Assembly: GCA_003439945.1 (NCBI GenBank)
Contig: QVRM01002099.1
Location: forward strand, 310,001-374,000
Direction of reading: 5' to 3'
Length of the DNA stretch: 64,000 bases
DNA from: Dermanyssus gallinae
Lineage: Eukaryota; Arthropoda; Arachnida; Mesostigmata; Dermanyssidae
A program made the translations under genes and the position numbers. Under the pieces are notes generated by a model. It saw only the letters and a list, made by a program, of their open reading frames with translations, made no database searches and was not told the DNA's origin. Positions 32,605 through 42,930 of this stretch are shown one piece after another (positions within the stretch are counted from its first letter, which is position 1; each line of letters starts with the position of its first letter).

Positions 32605-34098
32605 TTATTAAAAGAGGGAACCCGCCTTATGGGCCTAGCCTTTGCGGATGACCTCATTCTCCTTGCGTCCACCAAAAATACTCTCCAACAACTCCTAGAT
32701 TTAGCTAACCCCCTATTAAAAGCAAGAGGCCTAGAAATTAATCCTGATAAGAGCTTTACTATATCCCACCTGTATGACGGGCGGGTGAAGAAAAGTTTTT
32801 ATCAGAACTCCCCCGAATTCACCGTTGGAGAGAGGCTTTTGCCCACAAAAGGTTTAAGCGCTCGATGGAGGTACCTCGGCATAGAATTTGACAATACTGG
32901 CAGGGTCGACTCAGCCAAGGATACACTCCTAGATTTTCTTAGCAGACTAACAATAGCTCCTCTCAAACCCCAACAAAGATTAGCAATACTTAAACAATTC
33001 GCCATCCCCAAAATCCTTTACAGATTGGTCGCTGGTCCCCGGCCATCCAGAGCTTTCCTCTTAGAATTAGATAACGAGATCAGGCGTACGGTGAAATTGC
33101 ATTGGCTCAAGCTCGAAAACTCCGTGCCTAACGCATTCCTCTACGCGCACACAGCACATGGCGGTCTGGACATCCCCTGTCTCCGAACACTAATTCCCAG
33201 ACTTCGCCTCTCCCGACTCACCAACTTACAAAAATCACCCCACATTGGCACGCAATGGTTGCTATCCTCGGATTACCACAGGGACGAACTGGCGAAAACC
33301 AGCGCCCTTTGTGAGTTCGGGGATACAACCATCGAAAATGCCGCACAAGAGACCGAATACTGGGCTCTAACACTACATAATACATTCGATGGAGCTCATT
33401 TAAAAAACGCACACAAATCACCTTTTACACAAAACTGGGTCAAAGGTACTGCTTACCTATCAGGTAAGGAGTATATTAATCTGATTAAGCTAAGGATCAA
33501 CGCACTACCAACGCGTGCCAGGCTCGCCAGAGGCCGCCCCTGGTACGACAAATTTTGTCGTCACGGGTGCAACGCCGTTGAAACGCTGGCCCACGTCAGT
33601 CAACTGTGCGACTACACCCATCTCCCGATCATAAAGCGCCACGACGACATCTGTGAGCGGGTCTCCCGACTACTGCGGGGAAAGGGACTGCAGGTGGACC
33701 GCGAGCGCACCTTCCGTAGACCCACCGCACCCTCCCTGAGACCGGACCTCGTGATCACAACACCTACCGGGGTCTGGGTCTTAGACACCGAGGTGTGCGG
33801 ACCATCTAGGGACCTTGCACGGGCCAGACGGGACAAGATCAGGAAATATGACATCCCCGAGATCAGAGATCAGCTACCCGGCTCATCCCACCGATTCGGG
33901 TCCATCACTGTGTCCATGACCGGTGTGTGGGAACCCGAGTCGGTGAAGGATCTACTGACTCTCGGGGTGTCAAAGAAGAACCTGATCGACTTAACCGTCC
34001 TGACCATGCAGGGGACCTTACGGGTCTACAGGGCGCACCAGGATCACAAGAGCTGGGGACGTCGCAGAGGAAGACAAGGAGGACTCGTCGGGAGGTGA
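32605..34098 (+). CDS. R2: R2-clade retrotransposon, C-terminal half of the protein
   Basis: R2 elements encode one protein that nicks DNA and primes reverse transcription at the nick. Here the frame opens within the RT palm: GLAFADDLILLAS holds the catalytic A-D-D, followed by LEINPDKS and RYLGIEF (thumb side). The R2 zinc knuckle follows as C310-x3-C314-x7-H322-x4-C327 (CRHGC...HVSQLC), with TH...IKRHDD after it. The restriction-like endonuclease comes next: RPDLVI (P372-D373), VWVLDTEV (D386) and KIRKYD. All 489 codons from 32629 are open. The protein starts abruptly, with the fingers, N-terminal zinc fingers and Myb missing, so this is a 5'-truncated and therefore non-autonomous copy, but quite young. 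Confidence 0.92.
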   Translation, partial: LLKEGTRLMGLAFADDLILLASTKNTLQQLLDLANPLLKARGLEINPDKSFTISHLYDGRVKKSFYQNSPEFTVGERLLPTKGLSARWRYLGIEFDNTGRVDSAKDTLLDFLSRLTIAPLKPQQRLAILKQFAIPKILYRLVAGPRPSRAFLLELDNEIRRTVKLHWLKLENSVPNAFLYAHTAHGGLDIPCLRTLIPRLRLSRLTNLQKSPHIGTQWLLSSDYHRDELAKTSALCEFGDTTIENAAQETEYWALTLHNTFDGAHLKNAHKSPFTQNWVKGTAYLSGKEYINLIKLRINALPTRARLARGRPWYDKFCRHGCNAVETLAHVSQLCDYTHLPIIKRHDDICERVSRLLRGKGLQVDRERTFRRPTAPSLRPDLVITTPTGVWVLDTEVCGPSRDLARARRDKIRKYDIPEIRDQLPGSSHRFGSITVSMTGVWEPESVKDLLTLGVSKKNLIDLTVLTMQGTLRVYRAHQDHKSWGRRRGRQGGLVGR

Positions 34099-34165
34099 TT
34101 TTAAACTATTTTTTTATAGGCGAGCACTGCCTTAGTGTGCAAACGTACAAATGTTAATAAACAAA
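34099..34165 (+). other. R2 3' untranslated region
   Basis: TAGGCGAGCACTGCC, then AGTGTGCAAACGTA and TTAATAAA. The same words occur in the same order after the stop of the second R2 copy (42261-42358 on minus). In R2 the 3' UTR is what the protein binds to start target-primed reverse transcription; conservation across two diverged copies fits that role. The flank beyond it is not 28S rDNA as far as I can see. Confidence 0.75.
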
Positions 34166-35120
34166 TGTATTTCAAATGAAGCATGTCCCGTACACGGTTG
34201 TACATTGCTCCGCGTATTAAGAAGTGGCTACTAATAATCTCTAAAAGACGGACCCTTGGGACAGAGTCAAACGCGGCCTAAATTAGAATCAAAGTATTTA
34301 ATTTTACAGAATGCATTAGTGCATACAAATATGTTTTGTATTACTTAAAATAACATTATATATTGAATTATGCATGAACATCATATTCGTTATTACCGTC
34401 TTGTAGTATGGTCGTAATAGGGTTATGCACCATCTCGTTTTTGGAATATATAAGCTTTCCGTTTTCGCTCTTTTCTAATGGAGACTTCCTAGCCTATACT
34501 GACATTAACATGATTTTAATTAAAAATATACGAGACTACGACAGAACCACCAATAAAAACCCAGAGTCACTAGAGTTGGCCGGCCGGTGTGGTAAAGATC
34601 GCCTAAGACCCGAGCGGGCGTGTTAAACGCTCATTATTTGATTGCGGCACAAGCTAAATAATTAGCAAGCAAGATAATACAAGCAACAGTTGCTGCTTTC
34701 AGAGTGCATTTGCTTTCGTTTCGAAAGGTAAAACTTGCTGGAAAAAGAGAAATGCAACGGCTAGCAAGAAATGAGGATGCAAATACATGTTTATGCAGGC
34801 AAATATCCGATTGAGCAAGTTGAGGAGCTCGCAACTTATTACCAGGAAACGAAAGCGTTCACTCGGGTAAGTGACCGATAATCGACTTCTATACTGCACG
34901 AATCTTGGGCGTGCTTCTAACTAGAAGTTTTCTTTTTCGTATGCAAACAAGCGGTGTCTGAGAACTCTTTTCTCCGCCAATCGCCGAATGTAGCCTTAGC
35001 CCGTTACAGCGGTCGTATCATCCGGCAGCAGTGGGCGTGCAAATCTAATATTTTGTCGCCTGGTTCGGTCTGTGTATCCACCCAGTCTCAAGGGCAACTG
35101 GCTTTGCCCTTTGTACGCCA
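34166..35120. other. Intergenic stretch
   Basis: It includes GGCCGGCCGGTGTGG near 34579, a tRNA-like start without a clear box B. No other feature was recognised. The last 150 bp could be the promoter of the exon candidate that follows, but no TATA box or other core element stands out. Confidence 0.4.
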
Positions 35121-35319
35121 ATGACTGGGCAACCCCCGCAGTGGCGGGTCGGCGCAACGAAAAGGTTTCCAACCATCAAGTTTGTGCTTATGCTTGTTAG
35201 TCTTTTTCTCCTGGCCGGCGTCCTTCTGCGAACGTACGCCGCGCTCGCTCGGAGAAGAAGGAAGACCGAGAGAGAGAGAGATAGAAACAGGGCCAGGAGT
35301 CCACAAATCCATCTTAATG
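35121..35319 (+). CDS. Candidate first exon of a type II (Golgi-like) membrane protein
   Basis: ATG at 35121 lies in CGCCAATGA. The frame gives MTGQPPQWRVGATKRFPTIK, a basic tail of about 20 residues, then a 19-residue helix FVLMLVSLFLLAGVLLRTY (about 21-39), then a charged stem RRRRKTERERDRNRARS. Short cytosolic tail, single anchor, charged stem is the pattern of Golgi glycosyl- and sulfotransferases, but no catalytic part is present, so that is only a suggestion. The frame meets AATG|GTGAGC, a good donor at 35319/35320. It sits in a GC-rich zone (34.9-37.2 kb) that would suit a promoter. Part of the stem is encoded by a (GA)n run. Confidence 0.4.
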
Positions 35320-37544
35320 GTGAGCGATTTAACTCGGCTTCCGTGACAAGCTAGTTAACCATAGTACAGTGGGCACGACTGCCCCGCCGAGCCAAGTCGC
35401 CTGCTCTGCTCTGAGGACGACGACGACTCTCATCGACAACTTTGTCTCGCCGACGATGTACTTTTTGTCCGGCTGTAATGATAACCCTAAGCTCTCTGAT
35501 AGCAGACGAGACACCTCTTAGGTAGAGGTCTCGGCAGGCAGATAGATAGAAATAGATATTTGGGAAGCGAGAGTGCTGATCACCACTAGTATCACACGCA
35601 AATGATACAATGGATCAGTGATTGCCGCCAGCTGCAGCCCCCGGAAAACGAATCCAGGCTCCTCTGCGCGAATGAGAGCCCGGGCTGGAGAGTCGGGTGG
35701 GTGAAAGGAAAGTAAATTTCTGGGCGTGCGCTTTACTCAGTCGGACACGACTGAAGGCTGACTGACATAGAATCTAGAGAGACTCTTCCAGAAGAAAAGA
35801 TAGATCGGCATGAAACGACGACGACGACAACGACAACGACGTCGAAACAAAGTGGCCGTATACATACGTATACTGATTGAGATGGCAAGTCTGGGTCTTC
35901 TCTTGAAGAAAAAGTGACTTAGCGCACGAGGAAGCACATACGTACATGCCCGCCCCACACATGCCCACGTGCACAGTACCCCTCCCCGCAGACATGAAAA
36001 CGTTCATCTTTTTGTTCTTCTGTTGTACACTCCGTTTCGGCGTCGACTGCACCTGCGGTGGGTGGCAGCAATCGCGCTCCGTGTGCTCTGTTCTTGCGCC
36101 TGAACGATGAGCCCGCGATTACTTGATCATCCGTATGTTTTTTGTTTTGTTTTTGCTATAGCATCGCGTTTGGAAGCTCGGAAATATACTCCAATCGGCG
36201 GGATACATCTACCACTACCAACTGTTCTACTACTGCTGTTGCTGTCGCTGCTGCTCCTGCGATTGGTAGGTGTGCCGCCGCACCTTAGGAAAAATGGGAC
36301 TTTGGTTAGAAGGCAGCTATGTACGTACGTATGTATGTATGTATGTATGTATGGGAAACGCTAGAGCCAGCAAGCCAGTCTACCAACAATGGCGGCGAAT
36401 CAAAGTCGGCAGTAAGTTATGGCGGTGGCAATGATGTCTACGGGGGGTAGCGGGGGCGAAAATGCTGCCTTGCAGTGAGAGGCTCGGTTCGGAGAGCAAT
36501 GTTGTTGTAGGGGTAACGCGCACTCTCCTCGCAGCCAACGAACACACCGAGACAGAGAGAAAAAGACAGACCGACCAACGACGATCGAGCCACACTGCTC
36601 GTGTTGAGCTGGCCTGGCCAGGCGGTGCCGTCCTGAGAATTTGAGAAGCAGTGGCTGGCGAGCCCAGAACCAATGAAGATGGCTCCAGTGCGAAGAATTG
36701 CCGCTTCTGCTCTCTGGTCTCTTTCTCGCACTCTTGCTTTTTTCTTTTTTCTCCCGTTCCTTCTCTGTTCGTTCTTTATTTCCTGCTTCTGCTGCGACTG
36801 CACTGCTGTGCACTGCGTCGGTGTCGGTCGCTAAAAGGAAGAAGTCGAACATCTCGATGATCAGATTTATCCCGTAGAACGTTGTCTAGCCCGCCTAACC
36901 CACTCGCCTGGCTCCGCTCCCAGCATTCTGCTGCTGCTGCTTCTGCTGCTGCCTCTGCTCTTAGATAGAAAAGACAAATTCAGCAGAGAGGAAACGATAA
37001 AAGATGGAGAAAAAGAGAGAAAGAGAAGCTCGCTCGCTCGCGCGCGGTAGAAGTTAGATACAGAGCTCAAGCAAGAGCGAGATGGAAAAAGAGGACGTAC
37101 CAAGGGAGCATAAAATATGTGTAGGGGATAGAAAAATGCCAGCACGGCAAGACCGAACGTACAAAGCAGCAGCAAAGGCAAAAGTCAGGCGATAGCAGAA
37201 TCCATGAACGGCTGGACACCGCAGAAACTACCCAGTTAATGCAGTGAAAGCACCGCAGGTAGAGATCTGAGATCGTGTTCTATATCTGAGCAGAGAGCAA
37301 CTAACGTACACAGCCGTTTAATAGTAGTAGTAGTGGTGGGGGATCAGACAATGACTCTTTTAAACGGACGTGAAGTGCATCTTTTTTAATAGACCGACAA
37401 TAGTTCATTATGAGCTAATATAACGTTAACAGATCTTCCGGAATGAGAGCTATCTAGAGAAATCAAAACGATCTGGAAACTTAGATTTAGTCTTCACAAC
37501 ACAATGCCTAGTGAGTAGAAAAGTATTCGCTGCCAGCCGAATGA
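35320..37544. other. GC-rich stretch, possible intron or regulatory DNA
   Basis: Overlapping frames on both strands (for example 36107-36364 on plus and 36400-36852 on minus) are mostly read-through of GA-, CTG- and CGA-rich sequence. A (GTAT)n run lies at 36321-36353, CGACGACGA units at 35818-35842, and purine-rich DNA at 36965-37100. No protein domain was recognised. Confidence 0.45.
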
Positions 37545-37856
37545 AGTGATAGGCGACTCTTAGACAAGATATGCAACAAACACCGACAAAGGATTGCATA
37601 CAAATATGTAATCCCTACTGATGACGTCCAGATTCCCAACATATTAGAAAGATTGGGAAAAATTGATCGTGATACTCTCGTATATATTGAGCAAAGTCAT
37701 ACCGAATTGATACTAAAGATGTTCAACATCATACAGACGACGCGTCGTGAGCAAAATACTCTTCCAAAGATTGTGGCGACAGAACGAGCTCTAAATCGTA
37801 TGTTCCCATGGATAGTAGCCCGTCAACTTCATGAAACCTTTATGTTAACAGACTGA
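37545..37856 (+). CDS. Unrecognised protein-like frame, about 104 codons
   Basis: An open frame runs from just after a TGA at 37542 to the TGA after residue L-T-D. It begins with no ATG at its start; a leading stretch RRLLDKICNKHRQRIAYKY, then IPNILERLGKIDRDTLVYI, LILKMFNIIQTTRREQNTL and FPWIVARQLHE. The composition is that of a folded helical protein and differs from the AT-rich chance frames nearby. AATAAAACATATAATG at 37868 could be a poly(A) signal. It may be a terminal exon or a piece of a mobile element. I do not recognise it. Confidence 0.35.
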   Translation, partial: SDRRLLDKICNKHRQRIAYKYVIPTDDVQIPNILERLGKIDRDTLVYIEQSHTELILKMFNIIQTTRREQNTLPKIVATERALNRMFPWIVARQLHETFMLTD

Positions 37857-40800
37857 ACATTTCCTTGAATAAAACATATAATGAATTCTTAAGTATTCAT
37901 TGTTCGCACGGCATGTATACCTAAAAACACATGTCGCCCTTTTATATCAGGGGCACATTATTAGGTCACACTCTTTTACACGAAGGTGTAACAAGTGTAG
38001 TTTTTGAATTGTCCGGCAGCATTCCTTGTTTAATACATACTTTTATCAGGTGCTCTAAAAGGCAAGCAAAGACATCGAAATTAAAATTTACCAATGTGCC
38101 TGGTATTCCATCATTATCGAATTATTGAGATCATGTATTAATTGTAATCTTATATTAGCTGACGGAACTACAAATTCAAATAGATTGTTTACCATTGAAC
38201 AATCAGGTGAAAATCTTGTATTTTTGTATCCACTGACCTGCAACTTTTTTACCAGTCGTTAACAATGAGTGTTAATTAATTCAGCATAAAATGATTATCA
38301 CTATTTAACCATCCTGTAGAGACTCAATCGAGATTTTTTTTTCATTCACTTTTTATTTCAGATTGTGCTACTTTAATTTATCGTTGTAAATATATCACAG
38401 CATGGCACAAACTGCTCCCCTAATTAAACATCTCCCGATAAACGCACTAGCTTTCTTGATTTGGATCTATAAGCTACCCATTTGTGCCTTTTGTTATGAC
38501 TCACAAACCCTAATAAATATTTCATTTATTTTTTTCATGTTTTGCACTAACTCTGGTGTTATACACAATTTCCTAGGTAGAAGTTCTTTTTTATACTTGA
38601 ATATTTTTTTCCCACTTGTTCATCAAGGTTTGTACCGCACTAATCAGATAATTTGCTAATTTATTAGCATCAGCTTTTTGTAAATATTCTGTCTAATCAT
38701 TTGAGTTTATTTCTCATTTTCACATATGAATGCACTGCTTTTATTTTCTACTAATTAAAAACCTTTTAGATGATGCTCAGACTCATAATAATTGCAGAAT
38801 GGTCTGCTTGCAGAACAATTGTCACGCATGGGCCTTCGAAGGACGTAAAGCTGTGAAATACGTGACCAGTCAAAGCCACAGAATTGAATAGAGTAATTTT
38901 ATTATGACTCATTTTAAACCCATTTTAACTCAGAGCATCTGAGTAATATGAAACCACCTCGGTCCATAAAACCGTTTGAAGCCTCGCAAATTTTAGAATG
39001 ACGTCATAACACGAATTTCCTACAATTCGATGCCTCTGCTGCTGGCGATCTGTAAACTGAATTTGTTACTTCAATATTTTTTTTAAATTTAAGCAGAATC
39101 CTAATCCATTAAAGGCTTGACAACTCTTATTTTAGCAGCTACAACACTCAAGTTACTTTTAGCAAACACAACAATATCCCCTGCACGATTTTTATTCGAG
39201 CAACAAAAATAAACACTATACGTTTAGATTGAATGTAGTTATTTTTATGATCCTCGATCATGCAAGCAAATCACATCAAACTTTCCACGTCTTTTACTCA
39301 TATCACTATCAATTAATATATGATTCATTCATTTTCGTAAACTTTATACATTTATTAAGATTAATTGAATCTTACACCAACACTGCCAATATCCATGTTC
39401 AGATATGAACGCACTAGTCCCTAAGACAACTATAACAAATTCTACTGGACATTCTGCTCTTTTATTGTTTATTGTTCATGTCAGTGCTTCCAAACTGACG
39501 TGCTCTCTTTCCATCCGTCAGACAAAAAGGCATTTTGGAGATGGATTTGCTCGAATCGCTTCCCGTCCCCCTGAATAAGCTAATTGTTCAGCCTTACAGT
39601 GTCTTTTCTTGGACTTTGTATAGGTTCAGAATCTCTATATTTGTCTATAGTTTTATATCGTCTGTAAAGTTGCGAGTTATGGGCTTTAAGAAAATCTAAC
39701 CAGCTTCGTGGCAAAAGTTTTTGCTAGTTTCTTGAAACTCACTGAGGAAATAATATAAATGTGTCCAAACCTCGACTTGGGTCTGCATTATGTACATGAC
39801 CCTGAATATCAAGATTATTAACTATTTTTTTTCGTTCTGATTGCCACAATTGCTTTACGGTCATGTAGGCCTAATGCGAACTGAGCAAGAATTATTGCTT
39901 ACATTTTGGATGAACGATGTGCAAAAATTACTCTTCTTCTGCAGTCGTTTAATTGAAGCACTTTTTTCACTAGTCCCCTGGTGTCGTTCAAGCCTTCAAG
40001 CCTTTATCTCGCTGCATGCGGATGTTGCGTAGTTTCGAATACTGCTCTTGTTGACTGAATTATTTTCCTGCAGGTGCAACTTGTTCTCCAGAACACTAAC
40101 TCGTTATTTACGCGCTGAATTTTTCTTGAAACTCTATCAGCTTTTCTTCTATGTCAGGAATCGGATTGCTTGATTTCTTGTAGAAGCATAAAAATCAAAT
40201 CGGGGTTTTGTATCCGACATGGTAGCGGCAGTAGTTTCCCCGCTGCTACGTTCGATTTGCTTCACAAAATGCTAATTATAGCCACGAGTTCGACGGGTGA
40301 GGAGTATGTAATTTCAATTCATTTTGTCGCAGTAATAATTGATCATGATATGCTGATGACATTGCGATTGCGGGGAGCAACACCAACGACCAAGTCGGTA
40401 GAAGGCAATCCTCAACTACTCGACACAAATTCCCAGATAAGCACGAAATTATTGAAAATATAATTTAAATGTGTGCCGAGAAGCTTGCAAAGTACACAAA
40501 GCGTGGTTCGGTGAGAATGAATTTTCCAAATAGAAATTCCAGCGCAAAAACAATCACGAGTCAGAGAGGACAAGCGGGGACACAAACTGGCGAAAGCTAT
40601 TACTATGCCAGCTTCAACAGTTGTCTTAGGAACGCGACCACTCCCGGATAGCGACCATGTTTATAGTAAATTCATCTCGACGCCATCTTGATGAAGAGTT
40701 CCAATAAAAGGAATACAACGCATTATATATGCAGCTACGCATAGACACTTTGCGTATAATAAAGGCAGCTTAAGGTCAGGCGGTTTTGCACGCAGGCGAC

Positions 40801-41337
40801 AATGGTTTGCACATGTTTTTCACAATGTCCACAACGTTATTTTGCTTATATTAAAAGAGATGTTGAGTGAGCATTTACAGTACAAAACCGCGCTTCGTTA
40901 AGCCTCAGCAGTGGATGAGAGACATTCATAGATACAGGACTCAACCAGAAATTGTACAGGTTTCCTTTTAGGCGTTCGCTGACTTTTCATACCCTCTTTT
41001 TAGTAGGTAGATATTCGTATTATGTGCTTTTGACTAGAATATATCTATGGTTCAGATATCGTTGCTGTGGCGGTAAGCTAGGAGAGGATGATACGTTCTT
41101 GCCGTTGCTGCCGTATTAGGCATGTCGATACGCTGGCACAACGGACCTGCAAGGTCGGCAATCGATCTTCTCATTGATCAAACTTCCGTCGACAGGAGCC
41201 GACAACGAGTTCTTTTGATGTACGATATCCGAGCGCGTGTATGTAAGCTCAACATCTTATCAGTCAGACTGCATTCATTTGTCATAACACATATGCACTA
41301 TAAACGCAATGTATCTATAGTGAATATGTGTCCAAAC
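37857..41337. other. AT-rich stretch without recognised genes
   Basis: Long AT-rich DNA with short frames such as 38402-38659 (85 codons, rich in Ile and Phe) and 40170-40463. None has a motif. It could be intronic. No tandem array, tRNA or SINE was seen in it. Confidence 0.5.
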
Positions 41338-41525
41338 AAATATATATATATATATATATAAACGCATGACGGCGGTGACAACTGTATCTCCCTTGATAGC
41401 CTTCAAGTTTAACTATGCAGACATCTATGCACTCACTCAGCTTCATAGTAATGCGCAGCAACATGAATATCTGCTTGCGTTTTCTTAAAGAAGTTCCCAA
41501 AGTTTGATAAGTATCAGCGAAACAT

Positions 41526-41577
<52 letters not shown>
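41338..41577. other. Two (TA)n tracts with spacer
   Basis: TA at 41340-41360 and 41527-41578. The second abuts the retroelement tail. Confidence 0.9.
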
Positions 41578-41579
<2 letters not shown>

Positions 41580-41738
41580 TGCCTGCCGCTGGATGTGCAA
41601 CGGGCAATGCGGCCTCGATTCGGGAAACCCTCCACAAATGGCTAGTCCCTACACTGGACTCCCCGTAATGGTGCACACGTTCGCAGGGACTCAAGTGTCA
41701 TGTTCCCCTCGTGAATGATTGATCACATTGAATAAATG

Positions 41739-41740
<2 letters not shown>
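41578..41740 (+). mobile_element. RT/nuclease retroelement 3' end (copy D)
   Basis: CGCTGGATGTGCAACGGGC, AACCCTCCACAAATGGCT, CACACGTTCGCAGGGACT match the sense strand of copy C (17445-17790 reverse complement) over about 115 bp. The 3' UTR then continues to GAATGATTGATCACATTG and AATAAATGA, running into (TA)n at 41740. This copy shows the probable true 3' end of the family: AATAAA plus a TA tail. Confidence 0.7.
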
Positions 41741-41769
<29 letters not shown>

Positions 41770-42260
41770 CCCGTGGTAACACTCATTGCTCAAAATATAC
41801 ATCATTGGTATATTTTGCAACGCATATCGAACTAAAATTATCCTCACTAAAATATAATCCGTTAGAATAAAACTACATACGCGTATTTTTGATGATATGT
41901 TTGTTCCAGGTGGAATATGTTTATGGGTCGCTTATTTCAGCCTTTCGTTTTTAATATTGACTATATATAGACCCAATGCTGTACCATACAAACAATACTG
42001 CATATATGATTTACCACCAATATATTTGGGCCCCGTTCATGACGAACGTTAGAACTTTCAGGTGTTTTACCACGCGCCTAGAATGCAAAATCCAAAGTTG
42101 CAGATGTACCCTGCATTCAGTCATAGGGTTACTAATATTATTGACGTTAACTCAGTCCCGTTTGTCTCCAAACATACATACATGATGACTGCTTAAACAT
42201 TTCAATATACCGGTTTATCTGAACTTGTAAAACTGTTTTTCATTACTATATATATATATA
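41741..42260. other. (TA)n tract and AT-rich spacer
   Basis: TA at 41741-41766 and 42247-42260; nothing else recognised. Confidence 0.6.
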
Positions 42261-42358
42261 GAAAAGATTGTTATGATTTATTAATCATTGACATTACGTT
42301 TGCACACTCGGCAGTGCTCGCCTTAATAAAAATGGTGGTAAAAAGGTGTCACGTGAAG
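42261..42358 (-). other. R2 3' untranslated region (second copy)
   Basis: On minus, after the stop: AAGGCGAGCACTGCCG, GTGTGCAAACGTAATG, ATTAATAAATC. It matches the 3' UTR at 34099-34165 in order, then ends in a (TA)n tract. Confidence 0.75.
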
Positions 42359-42914
42359 TTAAGAGTCAGTTGTCCGTGTCCTTGCTTGATGGTAGCCCCC
42401 GCTCTTATGGACCCGGTGCGAGCGGTATATCCTCAAGGTTCCTTGCAAAGTTAAAACGGTGAGATCCATAAGATTCCTCTTCGTGACGCCGAGCCCCAAG
42501 AGCGTCCTCGCAGATTCGGAGTCCCATACACCACTCATAGAGATAGTGAAGGATCCGAATCTGCGAGGTTTTTGCGGGTCAGGGAGCGCCGCTCTTAGGA
42601 ACTCGACGTCATATTTGGTGATTTTGTCCTGCCGTGCTTTTGCCAGGTCCCGGTTCGGGCCGCAAACCTCGGCATCTAAAACCCAGACCTCGGTAGGTGT
42701 TGTTATTACGAGGTCGGGCTTTAGACCCGGTGCGCCCGGTCGACGGAATACTCGCTCACGAATCACCTCATGACCCCTTTCGCGGAGAAGACGCGCCACG
42801 CGGTTACAGACGTCGTCATGTCTCTGTATGGTTTGTTTGTGTGTTGTATCGCAAATCTGAGCGACATGAGCCAACGTCTCAGGCGCATGACACCCGTGCC
42901 TACAACGTTTGTTG
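42359..42914 (-). CDS. R2: R2-clade retrotransposon, endonuclease end (second copy)
   Basis: The frame holds the last part of an R2 protein. Just before the first Met, codons read C-R-H-G-C-H-A-P-E-T-L-A-H-V-A-Q-I-C, the R2 CCHC knuckle, starting near 42909. Then RHDDVCNRVARLL, LKPDLVITTP with the catalytic P-D, VWVLDAEVCGP with its D, and KITKYD. Compared with the copy at 32605-34098 roughly 60 percent of residues agree by eye, yet this frame too has no stop until its end (171 codons from 42874). The copy is cut at the 5' side exactly at a (TA)n tract (42915-42930). Confidence 0.88.
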
Positions 42915-42930
42915 TATATATATATATGTT

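Noticed and set aside
36400..36852. 150-codon minus frame and its overlaps
   Set aside because: Several frames on both strands are open here because of GA- and CTG-rich composition; no motif favours any.
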